Assembly: GCA_028829895.1 (NCBI GenBank)
Contig: CM054181.1
Coordinates: forward strand, 63,605,759 to 63,669,758
DNA from: Sinotaia quadrata
Taxonomy: Eukaryota > Mollusca > Gastropoda > Architaenioglossa > Viviparidae
Direction of reading: 5' to 3'
Length of the DNA stretch: 64,000 nt
Shown here: positions 33,201-45,200 of the stretch, in pieces
Layout: each line of letters starts with the position of its first letter
How positions within the stretch are numbered: position 1 is the stretch's first letter
Notes under the pieces: model-generated
What the model was told of the DNA's origin: nothing
The model's database searches: none
The model's input: the letters and a program-made list of their open reading frames with translations, nothing else
Position numbers and translations under genes: made by a program

Positions 33201-36200
33201 ATACGTTCATGTAATGTTAAAAATAACACACATGTGAATTATATTGTATCTTTTATGAATATAAATATATTGTAAAAGACACGATAGACGAAGATTTAAA
33301 ACTAAGCGCATTGTATCAGTCACGTGCTTGGATGATTTGCGAATGTAAATGCAAATTGCTCATAGAAACCACACTCTTATTTCAGACCAGGTTCTTCTCT
33401 GCCTTATAATACGTTCTACATATTATTGCCACCTTCGCATCGTTGGATGCGCGTTCCTTTGTTCAACTTGGACGGACGACGTTGCAATTCCATACCGCCT
33501 TTGTTGATGGTGTTCTGCCGTGACAAAACCCTAGTGTAACAAGTCGGGAGACGACAAGTTATTGAAACTACGGATTGTACAGTGCAAGCATCGCTTGATA
33601 TGTGGAAGGATCGAACTGACCTTAGACCACGTGTTCATCAAGACTCCTAAGAGAGATAAGTAACTAACCCGAACTCTGAATCCATCGAATGTGCTGGCAG
33701 AAATAACTTTCTCGAGCATTTAACTTTCAAGCCAATCGAACTTGCCTTAGTTTAGATCTGAAGCTGTCTTCGTAATTGATTGTTATTGTTAATTATTATC
33801 TATTAAATTCTTTAATTGTTAATACCTCTTTCGTAGTGATTTTTATGCATATAGACCTAATTCGTGGTTTGGATGGGGGATCGACTGAGCTAAATGTAAC
33901 ATTTTTGAATGCATAAACTAAAGATTTAAGAGAGTGTTAACGGTTTCCAAACCGGCTATTGTACACAAGTTGTCTGTTCGTGAATCTGTTTGTCTGTAGT
34001 ACAAAGGCGCATTTTCATATGAGACGAAAGATAATTTGAGCAACCAGTCTGTTTAAGGAAAGAGGAGAAATTAATTTATCTAATTAAATTAAGGTTCTGT
34101 AAAATTCCTAAGCAGGGTCTTTAAATAAAAACTGGACATGTAACAACCAGATATTCATGGACAGTTGATTAATTGATAATTAAGTAATCATACTAATAAT
34201 CATGTTAACACTACATATCAAGTTAAAACTGCAACATGTATCTATTTTAATAATTTATTACAATTGTTTTTAGGCATTTACCAACTAATATTTATGATTA
34301 ATATACCAAGAATGTTTTTAATTATAGCATGAACACTTTTGTGTCTTTATTATTTAGGTGCAAATGTAGAAAATGTATAATTCAGCCTTTGAAAAAAAGA
34401 GTGCAAGTGTTGTCATGAAGCCAGTTAATTTTTAGTATTGGCATCATTGAAAGAACTGAAGACCGATTTTGGCATTTAACATATTTTGTGTTTGGCACTT
34501 GGTTTTAGAAAACAGAAGTGTGGGGGCGGACTTTCAGCAACCCCGTGGGAATGGCAGCAGGATTTGATAAGCATGGTGAGGCAGTAGATGGACTTTTAAA
34601 AATAGGATTTGGTTTTGTTGAAATTGGGAGTGTGACTCCACATCCTCAGCCTGGTAACAGTAAGCCACGGGTGTTTCGTTTGGTTAACGACAAAGCCATA
34701 ATTAATCGGTAAGTTGTTTTAGTAATAATGTATGCATTTTTCTTGCTGTGAATGCAGTAAAATGTTGAAGACTTTTTTTTTTTTCAATATTGATTGTTCA
34801 AACAAATATATTTAAAGTGGAGCTCGTTTCATTTAACTGTTTAGGACAAAAAGATGAATAACCAAAATTTTGAATCAACTAAATTAATTCGTTTAAATTA
34901 AGGAATTAACTTTATGCATATTTAATGATTATCTTTTTAATTTGCTTTCATAATCATGTTCTCACAGAAGGGATCTAAAATACTCAAAGGAATTTTTTGA
35001 ATATAAGGCATAGTTTTATAAACAGCATAATATTTTTTTTGGTAATGTTTAACAGATTGTTTTTATTTGACATAAAAAAAATTCTAATGTGTACACTTTT
35101 CTTTTGGTTCAGCTATGGGTTTAACAGTGATGGCCATGATGCAGTATTTAAGCGTTTACGCCATCGTGAGGCAGAACCCAAGATTGCAGGTATGCTATTT
35201 TCAAATTGATTCATGAAGAATTATTGATTGATACAAGAACAAGACTTTTAATTTTATGTGTTGCATGCCAGAGGCTGATGGCTTAGACAAATTCATGCCT
35301 GGGGTACATTTTGAAATAATGTTCATTGTATATATCTTGCAGTTCTGTAAACGCGCTTGAATGGAAACTCTACAGAATATTTTGTTCTTTAAAATTACCA
35401 TCACCACCACCATCAAAGTATTTATATCATATTTGTTGTCATATATGTATTCCTATTTCTATTCATTATCTCATATCTGCTAAGCAGAACCTGAAAATTA
35501 CAAATTCAGTCCCCAGAATACTCAAAAAGCATGCATTACATAGTGACATTTTTCTTATTAATGATTGTTTCAGTGACAAAATATTGTTTAAGTTATAATG
35601 TATTGTGTTTTGTTTAGTTCCCTTTTATTTCCTTAGTTTGATATTTTCAAGGTATAAAGGGAGTTTTTCTCTATGTATCGATGCTTCAAAAATCAATTCA
35701 ATCATATGATAGGGGTGAGGGGTGAAGATATTGGGTTTTATTATGGGTCATAATAATTTAGGGAATCAACATCCTTAAGCTTGATTAGAGGTTTTGAGAG
35801 ACTGTTTAAAGTTTAAATTTAAAATAAATTTAGATGTTAAGATGTTTAACAAAAACATTATTTTATAGGTGTTTTTGGTGCATTCTTTATTTTTGTATAT
35901 TTTATTTTTCAAGAAAATTTTGAAACTCGAAGTATAATTTTATTAAAGATAAGATATCTTTTAATATGACATCTTCAAGAAAGGTGCTGTCAATCACATA
36001 AACTTCTGCTTACACAAAAATAAACTATGCTCTCAGCAGTGAGATATGTATTTTACAGTAGCACTTGGTGAAAGATGTTCTGGTGTAATTCCTTTCCCCT
36101 CAAATTATTACATTGTACACAGATATATTTATGTTGATTAAAGGCTTGTGATTTTCTTTTTAATTGAAATGTTCCCCTCAAATTATTACATTGTACACAG

Positions 36201-39200
36201 ATAATTTATGTTGATTAAAGGCTTGTGATTTTCTTTTTAATTGAAATTTTCCCTATGGGACACAAACACACCTGGAGAATGCACATGTATTTTATTTTAT
36301 TTTTGTAATGATACTTTTCTTTTAATTGAAATTTCCTAAAATTCTGCTAACATATTTTTTTTAATATAGTTTTTACATTACTATTTGAAAACAAAATATC
36401 TAATATTCTTAGTCTTTGTGGTATAGGTTATATTTATAAGAGATTTTAAATTGTAGTCCTTAGAATGTCTTCATCAGTTCTAAATCTAATGAGGCACTTC
36501 TGTGAAATAAGAAGGGTGGAAAGATGTTCAGTAATTTGGTAAGACATTTTTTTCTAGACCATTCACATTTAATCACATCGCAATAGTAATCACATATCAG
36601 ATAAAAGAAGCTTGTATCACTATCACATTGTGCTCATTGTAATGCTCAGTGTATTGCTCAATGTAATGCTCAGTGTATTGCTCAATGTAATGCTCAGTAT
36701 CATTTATTGTTATGCTCAGTCACCTTTTTACACTTCCTAAAATAAATTAAAAATACATTAGTATTGTTTTACTGCATAATTATGTTGCAGATAAATTTAG
36801 CAATGCTAGTGTTACACAGAATGTTTGTAGCATTGTTAGTGTTTCACAAACTGTAGCATTGATACATAAATTTGTTGTTAGTATTGTGTGATACGCCTTT
36901 AAGTTTAATAGTGTTTATTAACATTAAATCTAATTACAGCTTTTGTTTATAAATAAATTTATAAGCAAGTATTTAACTTCTTGCCACATGATACATGATC
37001 CAGCACTGCAGCGGTCGATTTAAATTTTTTTTTATTAAGTATCGATTTTAAAGGTTTTTTAAAAGAAAAGTTGTAATAAAATTGATTTCTTTTTAATTTA
37101 ATCATAGATCTAATAAAACTCCCCCACATGGGTGATGCTCGAAACCGTGCTAATGTGAATTTCTGGACTGAACACAATGAGAGTGAAATTTGGGGGAATC
37201 ACAGATTGAGAAGAGGTATCGTACTCAGATGTAAGGCTTCTGCTTATCAGACTGCCAGATAGCTATCATATCATATTCAGATGTAAGGCTTCTGCTTATC
37301 AGACTGCCAGATGACTGTCATATCATACTCAAATATAAGACTTCTTATCAGACTGCCAAATAGCTATCATATCATACTCAAACATCAGTTAGCTATCACA
37401 TTGTGGAACAGAATACATGGCTTAAACAGCTGTTCTGGTAAGCATTTAATTAAGCATCTTGAAGCCTTTGTAAGCAAATCTTATTGTTGAGTGTTAACAT
37501 TGCCACTCATTTTCTATTCACCTCATCTGCGAAGTCAACCACATCTTGGTATTGGAAACTGAATATGAAATATTCATCGATGTCTCAATTTATATACTAC
37601 ATAGCTGAACTGACGTAGCTGAGTACTTTCGCTTACTAAAAGATATCTACCTTGCCATGAATGTTCTAATTTCTTGAGCTGAATCAGAGACTTAATTAGA
37701 ATATAATTTTTAATTTTATACAGCTTCTGTTTGCAGTGGAGATAAAGTAAGATTTTGAAAAAAATCAGTTTGTGTTTCATATAAATGTATTCGGAGAGAA
37801 GCAAAGTAGAGAAGTATAAAATTAATCTGGTCGGAGTGTGCAGTCAGTCTTTGATGTCAAAGATTTGGTAGTTGAAATTGGACAAGATGTGTCCAGATCA
37901 GTTGGTAATTGAGACATTTTGTATCATGAATTTATTTTAGAGAGAATCTGAACTGTTTTGTTTTCATAGATGGTGCTGAGCAGTACATTTCTGAAAATAG
38001 GAACATGTTGAATATCAACTTCTGGACAGAAACATCAGTTAAAACATCTGAGGTTTCAAGAAAACCATTGCTAGGACAACTGCAGAGTAGAATGGTGGCC
38101 CAGAAATCAGGTACTGGCTTGCAGTTCATTCAAGTCAGAATCTGGAGAAGAGTAGTTAAAAAAAATCAAGAATAAGACAGTTTGATAAACTAATTCTCAT
38201 GTTTCAGCATGACCTTGTTCTTGAAATTAAAAATAATCATCTCTTTACGCATCCTCTTTATATAATCATCTTCTTTATATATCCAGTAATATCCTGGTTA
38301 ATACTGCCCTTAAAGAACTCTTTCATTATAGCACAAATGTTTGGTAATTCCTTAAAACGGCTAAAGAAAAGGCCATTCTAACCCATCATGTTTGGAAAAA
38401 AGTCTAAAAATGATGTTAGTACATCTAAGATTCACAGGAAAAACATTTACTTGGATGTGAAATTGCAAATCTTAAGATGATTGTGAGCTTGTGAGCATCA
38501 GGTTGATGTGGGTGCTTCTTTAAACTTGACAGTGCCTACTATAACAATTCTAAGAAATGCAGACAAGATGAATATTTGCAACTATGATCTCAAAATTATC
38601 AACAACAAAGGTAACTCATTCAAGAAGACATTTATTTGAAGAAATAAAAAGAAGGCTTAGTATTTTGGTTCGGATGCAATGGAACATATCTTTAAGTTGA
38701 GATTCATGGAAGACCCCCAACCTTGTCTTGCGTCTAAAGTATAATTAGTGACTTTCAAAACAAATAGCTTAGTAAAATTTCCTTATTCTTCTAATGTACT
38801 GTATTTGTATTTTTGCCTATCTAATAAAATACATGTACAGTATTATAATGACCCCATTTAATGCTGTTTCTTTTAGTGCTCCATGTTCTAGGTATGCAAC
38901 CTGAGTGCTAACCGGGGTATTACTCTGCTTTGTTACAGTATGGAGTTGCCTGTTGTGTTCACTTTGTAGCAGTTCTTTCTTCTGTCATGTATTTTGTCCC
39001 TTTACAGTTATTATTACAGTGGTTTGGATTGTTTTATGGGCTCTTAGCTTGTTATCTGTTCATTTCTCACCATATACACACTTCTTGTGGTGGGTTAATC
39101 AATTGTAATTTATCTCCGAGTGATTTTTGTTGTTGTTGTTTCTGCCTCCTGACTCTTAGTTTTGACAGAAGTGTATTGCAAGGGGTCCAAGAGAGGGAAG

Positions 39201-42200
39201 TAACAAAACTATTTTAGAAAATACATTTGTAAAAAAAGGACCCATTACATGTGAATTTATGTGATAATCAGATTCACATTTCATGAATGATTTGTACTTT
39301 GTTGCAGTGAAAGTTTCCATTTAAAAACACTGAAAAGTTGTGGACTATTTGGTCATTAATTGAAAGCATCAATAATACTACTAATGTTAATAAATACTAC
39401 TACTGTACTAGTAGAAATTGTAGGAATAAACTAGATATTCATTCTAGCTTTACTTAATGTTCATTAGCATGCAACATTCTCACCACAGTTTTGAAAAGGG
39501 ACATCATCCATTGCACTTTGTACGTGGTATAGGAGTGTGCAGAATAGATAGATTATCATCTCTCAGTAAGTCATTATTAGATTAGCTAGATTCACTGTTA
39601 CAAACTCCTGAACGAAAATTTTATTCACATGAATCCATTTTTATCATTATTTCCCATTTCAATTTAAGAATATCGATCATTTCTGTCTTGTACGTGTATT
39701 CTATTAAAAACAAATCAAATAATTTTACATTTATGATTTAAACACATCATTCCATTTGTTCAGTCTGGTGTCATTTCATTTAATTCACTGAAAATAAATA
39801 ATGTAATTTGCATTAACTTTAAGTAATATTTGTAATCTTATTTTTTTCTTTCCAGAGCTTGGATTGATGGGTGTTAATTTGGGTAAAAACAAGTTGTCAG
39901 GCCACCCTGTTGCAGATTATGAGGCTGGAGTGCGAGTTTTTGGCAAGGTTGCAGATTACTTAGTTGTCAACGTTAGCTCCCCAAACACGCCTGGCCTTAG
40001 GAACTTGCAGCAAAAAGAAGAACTTGAAGACCTGGTTGATCATGTAAATGCATGAAAGTTTGAAGTTTTGGAAATATGTATAATTACAAGTTTTCTTTTG
40101 AATTATGTTTACACATTTATTAATTTACTTTTAACTATAGCAGAAGTTATTCTACCATATGTTGTTTCAGTTAGTGCTCATTCTGAATGTACAGTCAGGA
40201 AAGAAAAGAAACCGATTTTATTTTTATTACTAGTTTGTAATCTCTAATGAGATAACCAGCAACAGAGTTAGATAGGAAAACTACAGAAGCAACTACAAAA
40301 ATACCCCTGTAAAATTGATAATTAATTTGATTTTGATAGTATTTGTTATCTGAATTAATGCTCATCTTTATTGTTGTTAGTGTTCTGGTCGACATTATGT
40401 CCACCAACATAGACTTTGGTATTAGATGTCAGGTGACTTGACTTGCCAATCATCAAAGAAAACGAGCTGTAGTGACGCATTATATACATTCTTCATCTTA
40501 TTTTCTGAACTGTTATTTCACAGTTATTTTCACATCATCCAGTGAAATTTGCAAAAATTTAAACAAAGTATAAAAGAGTAATAATTGTCTACAAATATAT
40601 AATTATAGCCAGGTATATTCAAAACAAAGGAGAAACAAGAGTTGAATTAATAGGGTGTTCTGACTCCTTTCATTAGTGAAATTTATGGTTGCATTTAAAA
40701 TATTTTTATTGTAACATTTAGAGATTAAACACAGCTAGAATATTACAGATTCTTACAGAGTAGGTAGTTAACCTGCAGAATCAAGTGAAATCTCAAAACT
40801 CAACCCTGTTATATCTCTGGCCTATTTACCTGCTAGTGAGAAATGAAGTCATGTACCGTTTGACTAATTTCTTGGTGGCAGATCACAAATGATAAAACCT
40901 GTTTATTATCATTTTATATCTTTTGTAGTAAATACATTGTTTTCTGATGAAGTGTTTCAAAGGTCTTTTTTAATTATATATGTTGCTGCCAAGGTGAAAG
41001 ATTTTTACAAATGTTACCTTCGATGGATTTATTAAAGGGCAGCAACCCTGCCCATCTGATCTAGTTCCCATCTCAGCAAGAATTTGACAGAACAAGTTTC
41101 AGTTAAACTCCCAATATGATACAGATTTGCTTTGCAATAACCTTAAATTTCATCTAGTATGTGCTTTTGTAATAAATAAAAAATATAAATTAGGGATTTT
41201 CAAATAAAAAATATATATTACTTTCAGTTACAACCTATGTATGTTTCACTGTGTTGTGATTCACAAGTAGTGATATGGTTTTCACACCATCATGCATATG
41301 CCAGGTGCATTGCGTAGATGTACAGGAAGAATGCTCATAAATCCAATGATGAAAGTAAAGTACAAGCCTCAATAGGCTGTCATTATACTTTTATTATGTT
41401 TGTTCATTATTATAACTTAAAATCTGCCAACAAGGTCAAAACTTAGAAATCACTTTCTTGGTTCACTATTTTCCATCTACAAAACAGTCAAAATTAAAAT
41501 TTAATTGGTTTATGAAACAGGCAGGTGAGCGAAATAATTAACCTGAGAAAGTGTCTTGTATCTCATTTAGACTGTTAATGTCAAACAATTTGTAGGTTAT
41601 ATAATGAAAGAATAATGATGTCAGTTGATCTGACATTTCCATTATGTGAAGAACTTCAAATATCCATAATTTGTGGCAACAACATTTTTTATGTAGGTAG
41701 TTGCTGAACGAGAAAAGCTGCGAATCTCAAGTAAACCACCAATTCTTGTGAAAATTTCCCCCGATTTGTCTGACAAAGAAAAGCAAGACATAGCTGCTGT
41801 GGTAATGCGGCCCAAAGTGAGAGAAATTAATACTTTTTGTTGTTAACTGTTATTGAGTTATTTTTTTATTGTGTGTTTGTGAAATGTTTCATTATTAAAT
41901 GGTTTTGTTTGTTTTTTCACTAAAAATTGTTTTGCTTATGCTTTAATATTAAAAAGTACTGCACATGCTCATAAACACAATACAAATGTACACAAATGTA
42001 AAACACACACACAAAGAAACATATTAATTGTTTAAAATACCTAACTGTGTCATTTATAGGAAACTTTACAGGAAGTGTAACTATGATCCTGGTGACATAT
42101 TTGAATGGATATTTTTACTAATGCTGGGCCAAATCAGATTTGACTTTCGATTTACCCAGTTAATTTTAGGAAATCACAAATAAATGTTGATAAATAAAAT

Positions 42201-45200
42201 ATATGAATATTATAAAAAAAAAAAGAAGAAATACAATTACATATTAATGAGAATTTTATAAATATACATTTTGATGTATCAAAACTATATTAATGTCATT
42301 GATAATTTATTTAAATCAGTATATCTTCATTAAACTATACACCTGTTCTTAACGGATATAAATTGTAAACTTCCTAGAGTATTGATAGACCTTTTGATAA
42401 AATTTGATTGGTGCTAGAAATACATTTATGAGACTTAAGCATCCTTATTGCACTTTAAGGCTGTTGTAAAGTTTTTGTGATGGTTTTATTATTTTGTAAA
42501 TATTTGAAATTACTCTGACATTTTATTTACAAAACACTTTCAAAGATAATTACTACAAACTGAAGGATTGTGTGGCAAGTTTTGAGGGTTGAGAATTCTC
42601 CTTAGATTGTTTTACATGAGAGGAGACTGAATTTGGATAAGTTTATTTCATTACTTTTTGGAAAGTACTTAAACTGGCAAGAAAAATGTTAAACTTTACA
42701 GAGCAAATGCTTTCTTTTTCAAGCAGTGTACATTAATACAGCCACATACATTTCAGCTTATATGGTAATAATTATTTGCTCAGAGTAATGACTGCTTTTT
42801 AAAATTTCATGCTCAAAATTACATTGAAACATATTTCGTTCCCTTCCTGATAATGCTCAATGAATAATGAAGTAAAGGATCAACCTGTTGATGTGATTCT
42901 CTGTCAGATCAAAGCAGGTTTTAAATACTGTATAATATAGGAATAAAGCATTTTTATGGACTATTAATGATCATACTTCAAACAGTTTATTCATGATTTT
43001 ATTAGTAATAAATATTAAATTAACAAAAAAAAGTATTAAGAACATATCACATCAAATAAGTGGTGACAGAATATTGTGCTAGGTAACAGAATGACAGTGA
43101 CTCTAAAAATAACTTGATAAGATTGAAAATGGTACTTAATGAGTGAAAAGTATTTTAATATTTTAAAACTTTGACACACTGACACAAAGTATAATACAAG
43201 AATGAGTATCTACATGATACAGCTGAAATAGTGCTCAGTTTAAACAAGATGACATTATGTCATTTAACAATGTTAGTTCTTTCAAAGCCACAAGCAGGAA
43301 TTATTTGCAAATGTTGCATAATTACATTATTAAAAATTATAACTAGTTGTTGTAATAAAAAATATACTCTTTCAAAAGAGTTATAAACAAAGAAATACAA
43401 AAATTACTACTTTGATGTATGTATGTATGGCCATGTCTGCGTATCTGTTGCATATGTGTGTATGTACATGCATGAATGCCTGAGTATGTGTGATGGTGCA
43501 TACATTTGTTGCATGCCATGAGCCATCACTTCCTCCCTATCTCCTAGATTTCCTCATTTTGGGCAAAATTCAATTCCATGCTCTGGTGGACTAATGATTT
43601 ACACCTATATATTGGAATGACAAGGAGTTTATTATTGTAAATTTTAAATGCTTTTGGCTTTTAAACATTTCTTCGTTAATGGCATTATGCAACTTTAAAC
43701 CAAAGAATGATGCAAGTTAGTTTATTTAGCCTTTTGCTCCAAATTGAGGATATTTTAAAATGTCTATAACATATCCTGTTATCCTGTTTTAACAGACTGT
43801 AATTATTCATTTGCATAAACTCATTTCTAAGCAATATTAACAATGTCAAACACACACAAAAATACACACATTCATGCATACTTATGTACATACACACTAC
43901 CTGCAAATTTTCAACTTAAAAATAAAAATATCTCCTTTGGAAATATGTGATAAAGTGTTGTTTATAATGGTATGCATCAGTTTTATTTATGTATTTGTAC
44001 AAGGACATACTTACACATTCAACTTAATTCATTTATTCTTATCATTTTTTTTTCAATTTTTTTAAAATATACCATATATTTGCTTTTGTCATTCTTAACA
44101 CTTACACTCTTTATTACAGTTTAATATTGAAAATATATTTATGAAAACATGCACTTATTTATAACACTAACAGGTTTCGTTGTTTATAGGGTGGAATTGA
44201 TGGTTTGATAGTGACCAACACAACAGTCCAGCGACCCCTAATCCTTCAGAGTAAATACAAGACCGAAGAGGGAGGTCTCAGCGGTGAACCACTTAAAGAT
44301 CTGTCCACCAAGGCTGTGGGGGATATGTACAGACTGACTGAAGGTAATTGATTTAGACGTACCTCATTAATTAAAATACATGTATTGTATGTTTGCATAT
44401 GAAACACTTAAATATTTATATTTGTTTTGCTTATCTAGGCAAAGTTCCTATCATTGGTGTTGGTGGAATCAGCAGTGGAAAAGATGCTTATGAAAAAATC
44501 AAAGCTGGTGCCTCACTAATTCAGTTCTATTCTGCCTTCATTTACCATGGGCCGCCAGTAGTTACCAAAATCAAGCGAGAGCTGGATCAGTTACTCAGGT
44601 GAGAAAGTGTTTAATTTTGCTATAGATGAGCTGTTTCTTTGTGTGTATTTTCTTTGCGAGAAAGTAAAAAAAAAAAAGTGAATCAGGAGTACATTAACAC
44701 AGAGTTTTCATGTTCAAAGATAAATTTCTCCAAAGAAGTAAAGGAAATTTGGGGGATAGAAAGATGTTTTCTCAGAACTCTTTCTCATCAGTTCATCAGC
44801 ATTGATGTTCTTGATGCTTTTTAGGATGGATGGCAGCTTTGATGGAGTAAATTTGCCTATCCTTATTTCAAAACTTTATTGTTATATAAATTGTTAAATT
44901 GTCGAAGTGACCCAATCTTGGGCACTCCTTATGATAGTATTTTTTGTAAGTGTCAGAATTGGAGTAAATAATGTGGGTTGAGAATATGCTAGAAAACTGC
45001 TGATGCAATCCAAACAGTTTTAACTGAATGAGTAGTTTTTCTGACTAATAGTTTCACACTTGCTCATAACAAACTCATCCTCTGGGGATGGACCAGAAGT
45101 TTCTTTGTTAAAGAAGTACTATATTCTAATCACTTTGAATTTGAACATACTTGAGTCTGGTCATAAAGGCAATCGTTAGCTTATGGTAAGTTAACTGACT

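Noticed and set aside
38534..38610. A third phase-1 exon in DHODH intron 4 ([14 protein letters not shown]...)
   Set aside because: It is continuous with an upstream frame that matches the pogo/Tigger helix-turn-helix, so it is transposase relic rather than a DHODH exon.
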